NCBI RefSeq assembly: GCF_023278085.1
Contig: NZ_CP066265.1
Coordinates: forward strand, 5,156,501 to 5,220,500
Source: Pseudomonas syringae
GTDB taxonomy: Bacteria; Pseudomonadota; Gammaproteobacteria; Pseudomonadales; Pseudomonadaceae
Length of the DNA stretch: 64,000 nucleotides
Direction: 5' to 3'
Positions 49,181 through 57,012 of this stretch are shown here, one piece after another (positions within the stretch are counted from its first letter, which is position 1; every line of letters begins with the position of its first letter). The notes under the pieces are model-generated. The model made no database searches and was not told where the DNA came from. It was given only the letters and a program-made list of their open reading frames with translations. Made by a program: the position numbers and the translations under genes.

Positions 49181-50163
49181 TTCAGTGCGAGCGCTCGGGC
49201 GTGAACCCGAAATGGCCCTCCTACAAAAGTGTGCTGGGGCGCATAGCCAAGGGGCCACACGTCTCAGATGAATACGAGTTGAATGGCATCCGTGAATATG
49301 TTGAGCGCGGCGATGCATTTGCGAAGCCATCAATGCCTGTACCGAATAGTGACAACGTTACGCGTAGTAGCTCCGAATGGATGGCCGTCACACGAGCCCA
49401 CAAGGTAATTGCAACCGCACCAGATAATCCGCAATGGCTTCTGGAATTGGCCCATTGGCTGCGCTATTACCAAGTAGGAATTTGGCAGTTGTTCTTCTGG
49501 GCGGGCCAGTTCGACATTATTGCCAAAGCGGCAGGCAATGATCGACGCCGCCAAAACTACAGCATCCAAACCGCCACCAATATGATGGCTGCCATGGCGA
49601 TCCTAGGCTGGAAGGATGCCGTCATCCATCAGGGCTATCTCACCCATGCGGCTCTCAACCGTGGGCATCAATTAGTGATTGAGTACGAAGAGCAACACCG
49701 CCGCGCCCAAGCCTTTATGCTGCGTGTGTTTGCCGATTGGGTGGGCGATGTCTCGCATCAATGGCCTGCTTATGCTTACGACGAACCCATCTACGAAGCC
49801 TTGTTGGCCAAGTGGCGCACTCCCAGCCCCGACGACCTGATGCCCTGCCTGTTGGCCGCGTGTGACCGCCACACTTGGCAAACGGGCAAAGAGAGCCAGA
49901 AGAATTCTTACGACTTCAATCAGGACTGGCACTTGGAGCGCGTGCCGGTGGAAATTCTCTATATCCTGCGCCTGCGCCAGTGGGAAGGTTTAGCCAATCC
50001 GCAGAAGATTGATCATCCGCTGCTGGCCGCGCCCTTTGACCAATTGCCGCCCGAGCAACCAGTGCCTGAGTTGGACGAGTTGATGCAAGGTGTACTCAAA
50101 CGCGCAAGGGAAGACTGGCCACAGTACGATGAAGTGCTGTCTTTGCCAGCGCTGAAAGGTTGA
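49165..50163 (+). CDS. cdiI: CdiI immunity protein, copy 2 (orphan module 1)
   Basis: 332 aa. Homologous along its length to copy 1. It differs from copies 1 and 3 mostly in the first 110 residues (for example NGIREYVERGDAFAKPSM), while the rest is close to identical to copy 3. Intact start and stop, so likely functional as immunity against its own toxin variant. A ribosome-binding site (AAGGTGG) lies inside the toxin end. Confidence 0.85.
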   Translation: MDQEVIQCERSGVNPKWPSYKSVLGRIAKGPHVSDEYELNGIREYVERGDAFAKPSMPVPNSDNVTRSSSEWMAVTRAHKVIATAPDNPQWLLELAHWLRYYQVGIWQLFFWAGQFDIIAKAAGNDRRRQNYSIQTATNMMAAMAILGWKDAVIHQGYLTHAALNRGHQLVIEYEEQHRRAQAFMLRVFADWVGDVSHQWPAYAYDEPIYEALLAKWRTPSPDDLMPCLLAACDRHTWQTGKESQKNSYDFNQDWHLERVPVEILYILRLRQWEGLANPQKIDHPLLAAPFDQLPPEQPVPELDELMQGVLKRAREDWPQYDEVLSLPALKG

Positions 50164-50167
50164 ATAG

Positions 50168-50701
50168 GGTGCAAAAGGACCAGGGCAGGTCCCTGATGAA
50201 ATCAACCCTCCCAAGTTCAGCCGGGTTGAAGACCTGTTTGGGCAGACATTTGAAAGTATCCCGCTGTCGCACCTTCCCAATTGGAAGACCGGTTCGCTTG
50301 TAAATGATGGGGTGTTGGGCGAGCAACTGGCCCTGCAAACCCTTAACGAAAAAACCGGCCTCAATTTCAAACCTCTGCAAAACAGTAGCAACCACGGCTG
50401 CGATGGCTGCGCGGTGGCGATCAATGGCGATACGATTACCGTGGTGGTAATGGATGCGAAGTCTTCGGTGAATGGCGTGAATAAGGCCGGTACGCCGCAC
50501 GGAGATCCGGCGACGAGGTTGAGAGGGTGGTTGGGTAATAGCTCAATTGCCGATTCGGACCCAGCGTTACGTGATGCTTTGCGAGCAGCGCTGCTTTCTG
50601 AAAACGCCAAAGTCCAAGGCGTGACCGTCAAAGTCGGTGTTCCTGCCCCCGGTAAAACAGGTGTAGCAGAATTTAAGGTGGAACCATGGTCCAAGAAATA
50701 A
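50168..50701 (+). pseudogene. Orphan CdiA-CT toxin, module 2
   Basis: 178 codons after an in-frame TAG (50165). It matches cdiA from about 42222 (GAKGPEQV) to the end, so it includes the stretch IPLSHLPNWKTGSLVNDG before the nuclease. All putative nuclease residues are retained. No ATG start; a GTG at 50312 would give only the nuclease domain. It begins 5 bases after copy 2 of cdiI and overlaps copy 3 by 16 bases. Confidence 0.82.
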
Positions 50702-51684
50702 TTCAGTGCGAGCGCTCGGGTGTAAACCCGAAATGGCCTTCTTACAAAAGTGTGCTGGGGCGCATAGCCAAGGGGCCACATGTCTCGGATGAATATGAGA
50801 TAGCCGGTATTCGCGAGTACGTTACTCGCGAGGATGCTTCGCCGAAGCGTTCAATGATGGTTCCAAACAGAAACAATGCAACAGATGCTCGTGCAGAATG
50901 GATGTCGGTGACAAGGGCTCACAAAGTACTTGCCACTGCAACGGAAAACCCGAGATGGCTTTCCGAATTGGCACACTGGATGCGTTACTACCAAGTAGGC
51001 ATTTGGCAGTTGTTTTTTTGGGCGGGGCAGTTTGACGTTTTGGCTAAAGCCGTAGGTAATGACAGACGCCAACAAAACTACAGCATCCAAACCGCTGCCA
51101 ACATGATGGCCGCCATGGCGATTCTGGGCTGGAAGGAAGCTGTCATCCACCAAGGCTATTTGACCCATGCGGCGCTCAACCGTGGTCATCAACTGGTCAT
51201 CGAGTATGAAGAGGAGCACCGCCGCGCCCAAGCCTTTATGCTGCGTGTGTTTGCCGATTGGGTGGGCGATGTCTCGCATCAATGGCCTGCTTATGCTTAC
51301 GACGAACCCATCTACGAAGCCTTGTTGGCCAAGTGGCGTACTCCCAGCCCCGACGACCTGATGCCCTGTCTATTGGCCGCGTGTGACCGCCATACTTGGC
51401 AAACCGGCAAAGAGAGCCTGAAGAATTCTTACGACTTCAATCAGGACTGGCACTTGGAGCGCGTTCCGGTGGAAATTCTCTATATCCTGCGCCTGCGCCA
51501 GTGGGAAGGTTTAGCCAATCCGCAGAAGATTGATCATCCGCTGCTGGCCGCGCCCTTTGACCAATTGCCGCCCGAGCAACCAGTGCCTGAGTTGGACGAG
51601 TTGATGCAAGGTGTGCTCAAACGCGCAAGGGAAGACTGGCCACAGTACGATGAAGTGCTGTCTTTGCCAGCATTGAAGAGTTGA
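50686..51684 (+). CDS. cdiI: CdiI immunity protein, copy 3 (orphan module 2)
   Basis: 332 aa, intact. The N-terminal part resembles copy 1 (YVTREDA, MMVPNRNNATDA) and the C-terminal part resembles copy 2, a mosaic that suggests gene conversion. Start overlaps the toxin end as in the other copies. Followed by repeat D copy 2. Confidence 0.85.
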   Translation: MVQEIIQCERSGVNPKWPSYKSVLGRIAKGPHVSDEYEIAGIREYVTREDASPKRSMMVPNRNNATDARAEWMSVTRAHKVLATATENPRWLSELAHWMRYYQVGIWQLFFWAGQFDVLAKAVGNDRRQQNYSIQTAANMMAAMAILGWKEAVIHQGYLTHAALNRGHQLVIEYEEEHRRAQAFMLRVFADWVGDVSHQWPAYAYDEPIYEALLAKWRTPSPDDLMPCLLAACDRHTWQTGKESLKNSYDFNQDWHLERVPVEILYILRLRQWEGLANPQKIDHPLLAAPFDQLPPEQPVPELDELMQGVLKRAREDWPQYDEVLSLPALKS

Positions 51685-51688
51685 ATGG

Positions 51689-51884
51689 TGCAAAAGGTGA
51701 GATGCGGCAATTAGTGACTTGGCCGCTAATCCAGCAAGCTCATTAAGACAAAGCAATGGGGGTTGCGCTCAATCCAAATCTACCTGCCCCTGTCGCTGGC
51801 CCTGCTCCCGTGAAACGGCTCGCCAGAGATGCTTTGCTAAACCCAAACCTCGTCTTTTTCCAAGTGAGGTTTGTGGCGCGGATA
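51689..51884. repeat. Direct repeat D, copy 2
   Basis: Close match to 43738-43933 in the same position relative to a cdiI copy. Recombination between the two copies would delete or duplicate the 8 kb between them. Confidence 0.8.
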
Positions 51885-51961
51885 CCGCGCCAACATGCCG
51901 ATCGCGAATTGTGATGGATGCTAGTGAACTCAAACACCTTATTATGGCGTCTGGGTAACAT

Positions 51962-51984
51962 ACTGGCCTGCCGGTCAGGCCAGT
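51962..51984. terminator. Perfect 9-bp hairpin
   Basis: ACTGGCCTG-CCGGT-CAGGCCAGT. No T tract; it may close the transcript of the third cdiI copy. Confidence 0.5.
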
Positions 51985-51997
51985 GGTGCGACTGCCT

Positions 51998-52030
51998 CAG
52001 CTACAGCTACAGCTACAGCTACAGCTACAG
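51998..52030. repeat. Hexanucleotide tandem repeat (CTACAG)5
   Basis: Five perfect CTACAG units preceded by CAG, in a noncoding stretch upstream of an immunity-type gene. The 51685-52122 interval otherwise holds repeat D, a hairpin and a possible toxin stub. Confidence 0.9.
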
Positions 52031-52035
52031 TTGAA

Positions 52036-52132
52036 ATAAACAGCACAAAGTTTGATAATTCGAATTAAAATAGCTTCGGAAAAACACAAATCCTGGAACT
52101 TAAGTCCTGTAAAAAGTGAAATATGTCAATGA
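52036..52132 (+). pseudogene. Possible toxin 3' stub
   Basis: A frame without a start codon reads IKIASEKHKSWNLSPVKSE and ends in TGA (52130-52132), overlapping the start region of the next gene. Called only because the same arrangement recurs across the region. Confidence 0.3.
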
Positions 52133-52596
52133 ACATACCAATTAATACAGCCATTGCAATTCAAAATGATATTTTTATATTGACGCTTGACGACTACCCT
52201 CCTCATGGTATTTTGGGTGGAATGAGTACCGACGAAAACCTGCAGGTTTGGCAGTACTCGGTCGATGTCATTCATCGATGCTTAGTGTCGGGCTTATGGA
52301 GCATATTGAATAAAGAATGGATGAACTATCATAAAGTAAAAGATTATGAATTTTTCTGTAAGAAACTTTCTGACCTGAACCCTTTTAATCTATCAGACGA
52401 AGGGGAAACATTCTGGCTTGAGCCTCTATTAAGCAGTACTGAATTGAGCTTTAACTTGATAAAAAAATATGGGATTAGTAGTTTATCTAAAGATTTATGC
52501 ATCCCATTTATTTGCGAAATTGAAAATAATTTTTCAGCAAACGGCGTATCTTGGGAGTATGGCAGCTTTTATCCTATAACAGAAAATAGAGCCTGA
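52123..52596 (+). CDS. Unknown immunity-type protein
   Basis: 157 aa, AT-rich, cytoplasmic. It contains FILTLDDYPPHGILGG and an acidic C-terminal half. A second ATG two codons in is possible. No family recognised; the immunity role is inferred only from location among such genes. Confidence 0.55.
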   Translation: MSMNIPINTAIAIQNDIFILTLDDYPPHGILGGMSTDENLQVWQYSVDVIHRCLVSGLWSILNKEWMNYHKVKDYEFFCKKLSDLNPFNLSDEGETFWLEPLLSSTELSFNLIKKYGISSLSKDLCIPFICEIENNFSANGVSWEYGSFYPITENRA

Positions 52597-52624
52597 CTAT
52601 CGCGGAGAGCATAAGTGCAGATAG

Positions 52625-52738
52625 AACTGCAGCCTCAGACCTACTCCTGAAGGCCTTGGAATTAGAACTCATGATTACTGGCAAGAGCTTAAAAACGGCA
52701 TTCTTATTAAAATCATGGATTTCTCCGGTGCAAAATAA
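52625..52738 (+). pseudogene. Toxin 3' stub before DUF6990-like gene
   Basis: A frame without a start reads EGLGIRTHDYWQELKNGI and ends at TAA 52736-52738, whose last A is the first base of the next ATG (TAATG). Another frame over the same bases (ISADRTAASDLLLKALE) also looks protein-like, so a frameshift inside the remnant is possible. Confidence 0.45.
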
Positions 52739-53313
52739 TGAATGAAAAAGACATTGCTTCAATTTTGAAGGCGCAGGGCTGGGCTTGTGACAAGGACGAA
52801 TTTGGTGATTGTTCTTGCGTCATCGATATCGGAGATGCTGAACTTCAGATCATCCCATCTGTAGGTAAGCGCGAGGACCATTTTCGAGTTTCGCTTATGC
52901 CTTCCATTTCATCAAAAGAATTTTCAGAGGCTGTTTCTTTTATATCGGGGGATGGCGGTAGTCATGCTCCGATTATAGTTTGCAATGAAGGACCGGAAAA
53001 AATCTCTAGCATTTCTAGTGATGATGTTATTAGTTTTTCTGAGAAAGCGATATCATGGGCTCGTTCTCAGAGTACCGAGGAAGGTTTGGCAGCTTATAGA
53101 AAGCTGCCAACTCATGCTAAAGGTGCAATGCCTGTCCGACACTTGGCGGCTCTAGCAATAGCGGGAGATGCTAGGCGTCTAGATGAATACAAGAAGAGCT
53201 TTGAAAAGGGTGACAGGCTTGGATTCGTACCCTACGTTACTTCAGATATGATTGATAGGGCACTTATGGTGGCTCAAAAACCAAGTAACCATCCAAGAAA
53301 AAAACCCAATTAA
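52738..53313 (+). CDS. Immunity-type protein (DUF6990-like, tentative)
   Basis: 191 aa. The N-terminus ASILKAQGWACDKDEFGD and the block HAKGAMPVRHLAALAIAGDARRL, then GDRLGFVPYVTSDMIDRAL, fit hypothetical proteins found next to Rhs/CDI toxins that I remember as DUF6990. It is coupled by TAATG to the toxin stub. Cytoplasmic. Confidence 0.6.
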   Translation: MNEKDIASILKAQGWACDKDEFGDCSCVIDIGDAELQIIPSVGKREDHFRVSLMPSISSKEFSEAVSFISGDGGSHAPIIVCNEGPEKISSISSDDVISFSEKAISWARSQSTEEGLAAYRKLPTHAKGAMPVRHLAALAIAGDARRLDEYKKSFEKGDRLGFVPYVTSDMIDRALMVAQKPSNHPRKKPN

Positions 53314-53348
53314 GGGGCTGGCTTTTTTATTAAATGCGATTTACGGTC

Positions 53349-53445
53349 GTAACCAGCAGAGCCTGCTAGCAGCGACATCCAGATCAAGGATGGGGTGGCA
53401 AATGGCAAGAAAGTCGTCAACGGCGTCAGCGTCGATATGAACATA
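53349..53445 (+). pseudogene. cdiA body fragment
   Basis: Matches cdiA near 40165-40262 (Q-LLA..., SDIQIKDGVANGKKVV against GDTQIKGAVASGKKVI). It runs up to the ribosome-binding site of the next immunity gene and marks a former cdiA junction. Confidence 0.7.
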
Positions 53446-53458
53446 AGAAGGTGTGTAA

Positions 53459-54073
53459 TTGAGAGACGATTTTTTTCAGTCACTGATCGATAATCTTGGC
53501 GAACCAGACTCGCGTCGAGAAGTGCCCGGCTCAAGTAGTGAAAAGTATCGCTCGATATTACCCGAGGCTTTGCTTGGTTATTGGCGGAATGAAGGTTGGT
53601 GTTCCTTTGCTGATGGGCTGTTCTGGATTGTCGATCCGGAGCCATACAAAACGACACTCGATAGGTGGCTACAGGGTAGCGGCCTGGCAGAAATCGACAG
53701 CTATCATGTGATCGCAAGGGATGCTTTTGGTTCGTTGTATGCTTGGGGTGAGCGGCACCAGCGTAAGATCACGATATCCAGTCTAGCGGGCGGTATAGTC
53801 GCGTTGAAGAACCAGCTGCGTAAAGCCAACCCCCACCCGGACAGGACGCTGGGTATATTCCTTGGATCCTATAACCGGGAAAGTCTCGATTTCGAAGACA
53901 ATCAAGGCAAGCCGCTATTTCAGCGTGCATTGAAGAAGCTTGGGCCAGTTGGCGAGGATGAGATGTACGCGTTTGAGCCTGCGCTTTGTATTGGAGGAAG
54001 GGCTGACCTTGAACACATGGTAAAAGTGGATATACATGCTCACCTAATGATTCTTGATCAATTACGACGCTAA
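53459..54073 (+). CDS. GAD-like / DUF1851 immunity protein (Tdi1 type), copy B
   Basis: 204 aa, starting at TTG 53459 with AAGAAGG about 7 bases upstream; the next in-frame ATG would cut into the conserved part. Clear paralogue of 44140-44751: MRDxFFxxxI, EGWCxxAxxLFWxVxPxxY, ALKKLGPxxxxExYxFxPAL. Less AT-rich than copy A. Directly preceded by the cdiA fragment with no obvious toxin left between. Confidence 0.75.
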   Translation: MRDDFFQSLIDNLGEPDSRREVPGSSSEKYRSILPEALLGYWRNEGWCSFADGLFWIVDPEPYKTTLDRWLQGSGLAEIDSYHVIARDAFGSLYAWGERHQRKITISSLAGGIVALKNQLRKANPHPDRTLGIFLGSYNRESLDFEDNQGKPLFQRALKKLGPVGEDEMYAFEPALCIGGRADLEHMVKVDIHAHLMILDQLRR

Positions 54074-54178
54074 ATTAATTTAATCAACACAAGAATGATA
54101 TTGACTTATCAGGTTGGAGAAAATAGCCTTATTAAAGACCTAAAGAATCGTTGGAACGCATCAACGGAGGTTCTCTAA

Positions 54179-54265
54179 GTCCAGCGGGGTGAGGTTAGAT
54201 ATTTTATACCTCGCTGGCCGCAGGATCACGCGCCTGTGGATCCTTTCAGAAAGCTAGGATACTAA
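54179..54265 (+). pseudogene. Toxin 3' stub
   Basis: A frame open after TAA (54176) with no start codon reads RYFIPRWPQDHAPVDPFR and ends at TAA 54263-54265, 3 bases before the next ATG. Probable last part of a lost toxin. Confidence 0.45.
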
Positions 54266-54268
54266 TAT

Positions 54269-54727
54269 ATGACTGAAACACTTTCGACAATTTTTCAAAG
54301 AACACGGGGCGCACCCATCGAGGTTTCGGGACGTCTTGTACAACCAATTTTTGAAAAAACTATTGAGACAGGCCAAAGCAATTTTTTTGCTCATAGACTT
54401 GGAGTATCTAACGAAGTATTAACTGGACTGCGTTTAAAGTCAGCAAACGGTTATATCAATATCAACAATCAACGCTATACTGATGTGATTTTATGGTCAG
54501 ACACGAGCCCCGAGTCTGTTTACTTTTCTGTAGTAGCGAAGAAAGCTGGTGTGCTAAAGATTTGGAACGTATGGCGGGCAGACAATATTATCCAAGCATG
54601 GGTGGGAAATGCAGGAATTATGGTCAGCGAGGAAGCCCAGGGAAAACTGATGAAATTGGAGTGTAGCGGCGGTACAGAAATAGCGGATTTCACCACCCTG
54701 ATTTATGAAATAAAGTCCATCTCTTAG
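54269..54727 (+). CDS. Unknown immunity-type protein
   Basis: 152 aa. STIFQRTRGAPIEVSGRL at the start, then INNQRYTDVILWSDTSPESV and LKIWNVWRADNIIQAWVGNAGI. I recall similar hypotheticals next to polymorphic toxins, but no named family. Cytoplasmic, beta-rich. Follows a toxin stub at coupling distance. Confidence 0.6.
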   Translation: MTETLSTIFQRTRGAPIEVSGRLVQPIFEKTIETGQSNFFAHRLGVSNEVLTGLRLKSANGYININNQRYTDVILWSDTSPESVYFSVVAKKAGVLKIWNVWRADNIIQAWVGNAGIMVSEEAQGKLMKLECSGGTEIADFTTLIYEIKSIS

Positions 54728-54829
54728 TCATTCAAAAAGAGGTTCATAAAATAAAAAATTAAACATTGGCAGATTTCGCAGAAATATACACAGTATGCCT
54801 TTGGGCTAATCACTTTGAGGGAAATTTAA

Positions 54830-54940
54830 AGTGATATACACGAAATTATAGATCTAGAAATGTTCTACATACCTTGGCTGGCGCATCATTTTAAAAGATG
54901 GCGAGTATGCACCGCTGAGAAATTCCGGGACGAAGAATAG
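54830..54940 (+). pseudogene. Toxin 3' stub
   Basis: A frame open after TAA (54827) with no strong start reads MFYIPWLAHHFKRWR and ends at TAG 54938-54940, 9 bases before the next ATG. Confidence 0.4.
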
Positions 54941-54949
54941 GGATATGGT

Positions 54950-55384
54950 ATGCGTTTAGAAACAGTCGACAAAGAGTTACTAGATCGACTTAAAAAATCG
55001 ACTATTGAGCAGCAGAAAAAATCAGCAATTGCTGCTTGCGAGCTTGCGTTAAAAATGAGCGAAGTAGACATCCCTGACGCTATTGCGTGCCTTGAGAGCA
55101 TTCAGAGCGGCAATCTACTTTCTTCTGAAAAAATAAATAAACTGGAGATTATAATTGCACGTCTAGATGAGCAGTATTTCGACTCTAAGCACAATACTGA
55201 TCGCCCCCTGAATGCTAAGAGCCTTCAGTTTTTTAGCCAAGCCAGAGCAATATCAGCCCTAATATTTTTAGGAAGAGAGCAGTCACTTACAGCAGCATCG
55301 GAAGCGATATACGAAGCATCTTCATCCGTAGATGATGGCACAATTATTTTTGAAAAAGTACGGTCGGTACTGTCAGCTTCTTAA
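54950..55384 (+). CDS. Unknown immunity-type helical protein
   Basis: 144 aa, highly helical, Lys/Glu/Ala-rich (KELLDRLKKSTIEQQKK), no signal peptide. AGGGATAT precedes ATG 54950. No family recognised; role inferred from location. Confidence 0.55.
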   Translation: MRLETVDKELLDRLKKSTIEQQKKSAIAACELALKMSEVDIPDAIACLESIQSGNLLSSEKINKLEIIIARLDEQYFDSKHNTDRPLNAKSLQFFSQARAISALIFLGREQSLTAASEAIYEASSSVDDGTIIFEKVRSVLSAS

Positions 55385-55475
55385 GCTGCTTTAAAGTCAG
55401 ATTAATCGGCATTATGATGCGCTGTTGAAAGCTGATAGTAGTATCCTACTGGAGGATACGCAAAATCGTATATAG

Positions 55476-55574
55476 CAGCGCAGCTTGAATAAAAACATCA
55501 ACTTCAAGGTCTTCAGCCAGACTAATACGGGCTTAAAGCCGGGAGTGATAGAAGCATTGGTATCAGCTTTATGA
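55476..55574 (+). pseudogene. Toxin 3' stub before SUKH-like gene
   Basis: A frame open after TAG (55473) reads NFKVFSQTNTGLKPGVIEAL and ends at TGA 55572-55574, 27 bases before the next ATG. No start codon in context. Probable toxin C-terminus. Confidence 0.45.
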
Positions 55575-55601
55575 TAGATATATGTGTCATGGAGTCAATG
55601 A

Positions 55602-56132
55602 ATGATTAACGAGCTAATCAAAATCCTATCTCCACCACAAGACAGGAATTTTGACGAAACACTATTGACTGCATTTGAAGCAAAAGAGTCCTTAATGCTG
55701 CCGGAGGATTTTAAAGAGATAATTTCCGTTTACGGAGGTGGTTTGGTTGATGATTTCATATGTATACTCGATCCAACCTCCAGCAATGGCAGTTTGAACT
55801 TTGAAAAAAGCAAGTACTTTCAAGATGCATACACGTCAATGCAGCAAGAGTTTCCATCTGATTACCCAAGGCCACGTCACCCTGCAAAAAACTCTTTTTT
55901 ACCATGGGCCGTTACTAACAATGGAGAGACTTTTGTCTGGATTATAGATGGTGATGTCAACGCATGGAAGACTGCGATTCACAGTGTAGATCAAGGAGAC
56001 GAAGAGCTTTATAGTTGCGGGTGTTTAGAGTTATTATTAAAGATCCTTCTTAGAGAAATAAAATCGGCTATTTTGCCAAGTCAATTTCCTTCTATTGATT
56101 CGTCATATCATCACTTTGAGCCTGCTACGTAA
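55602..56132 (+). CDS. SUKH / SMI1-KNR4-family immunity protein
   Basis: 176 aa. The block LMLPEDFKEIISVYGGGLVDDFICILDP is the SUKH N-terminal signature (L-P-x-D-y-x-x-f-l-x-x-y-G-G-G), followed by WAVTNNGETFVWIIDG, the second conserved strand pair. SUKH proteins are common immunity proteins for nuclease and other toxins. AT-rich and cytoplasmic. Confidence 0.75.
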   Translation: MINELIKILSPPQDRNFDETLLTAFEAKESLMLPEDFKEIISVYGGGLVDDFICILDPTSSNGSLNFEKSKYFQDAYTSMQQEFPSDYPRPRHPAKNSFLPWAVTNNGETFVWIIDGDVNAWKTAIHSVDQGDEELYSCGCLELLLKILLREIKSAILPSQFPSIDSSYHHFEPAT

Positions 56133-56144
56133 ACGCTGACTATC

Positions 56145-56263
56145 GCTTCGCTATCACCAGTGGAGACATCAAGAACAAGGCGAATTACGACGCCAACACT
56201 GTTAGCGTGGACGGCGGCTACAAAGGGATAGATAAGGACCAGAAAGGCAACGTGCAGACAAGC
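56145..56263 (+). pseudogene. cdiA body fragment
   Basis: Matches cdiA near 40555-40672 closely: DIKNKxxYDANTVS, then GGYK/N and KDQKGNVQT. It ends the archive region, immediately before a lipoprotein fragment. Confidence 0.8.
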
Positions 56264-56288
56264 GACACAGCCAGGATGTGTTCCATCC

Positions 56289-56519
56289 ATGTTGGCGTGC
56301 GGTTTAAAGAACCGCTACGGCCTTGATCACAAGGCCACGCTCGAGCAGAAAGCAGAACGCTTCACGTGTATGAAGCGCGCGGGCTATCCCCGCAGTGACG
56401 GCTTTGATCTCTGTGCACTGGACGCTCGGTGTCATTCGCTGCTTCAAAAAGCCTCAAGCCGTGCTTCGATCCCGGCCTGCCGGGCTATTGCGATCATGCG
56501 TTCGACATCATCGGACTGA
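56289..56519 (+). pseudogene. Lipoprotein fragment, copy B
   Basis: From ATG 56289 the frame reads KNRYGLDHKATLEQKAERF, then FTCMKRAGY and FDLCALDARC, resembling the Cys-rich part of the lipoprotein remnant at 46523-46846 (RFYCMKDAGF, IDLC). There is no signal peptide, and the 3' end overlaps an opposite-strand gene, so it is a truncated copy. Confidence 0.45.
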
Positions 56520-57010
56520 ACGATGAACCCCACGTATTCATCGCCTCCCGTGTTCAAATGCAGGTAGCGTTTGCCAAAGACGGTCAGCCAAAGATCGAAA
56601 TTGCCCAGATGCTGTTCGAGCGTCAGCGTATGGTCTCTCCGGTGGACAAACGGTTCTTGAATCCCGCTGGCCTTGACCAGGCACGGCGCAAGGTATTCGA
56701 AACCATCGTGACCTTTCCAGTCGACGGCCAGCAGTGCCAGATGTTCGAGAGACTGTCCCTTTTCCTGATCTAGTAACCCTTCGGTCAATGCAGTGACAGG
56801 CTCTTCGCCCATCCCGTAAAAGCGCATCACCCGCCTGACAAGACGGGCTCGCTCTTTCTCTGGCATACGCACCAGAAGGCATTCAGTGAACGCCTTGAGT
56901 TCGGTGCGAAAAGGATGCAACTCACGCATGATCGCTGCATCGCTCAACGGGGACTCATCGGGTGGCGGTTGATGAAAGCGGCCGCCGAACAGGCGATCAA
57001 GAATTCTCAA
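56444..57010 (-). CDS. Hypothetical cytoplasmic protein
   Basis: 188 aa, core-like GC-rich codon use. Contains LLAVDWKGHDGFEYLAPCLV and a C-terminal LHLNTGGDEYVGFIV. Helical with an acidic tail region. The last part resembles some DUF6630-type proteins, only weakly. Its start is 2 bases after the stop of the next upstream gene (57013), so the two form an operon. Confidence 0.65.
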   Translation of the reverse strand: MRILDRLFGGRFHQPPPDESPLSDAAIMRELHPFRTELKAFTECLLVRMPEKERARLVRRVMRFYGMGEEPVTALTEGLLDQEKGQSLEHLALLAVDWKGHDGFEYLAPCLVKASGIQEPFVHRRDHTLTLEQHLGNFDLWLTVFGKRYLHLNTGGDEYVGFIVQSDDVERMIAIARQAGIEARLEAF

Positions 57011-57012
57011 CC

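Noticed and set aside
51998..52030. CRISPR array
   Set aside because: The repeat is a simple tandem hexamer without spacers; no cas genes are in the window.
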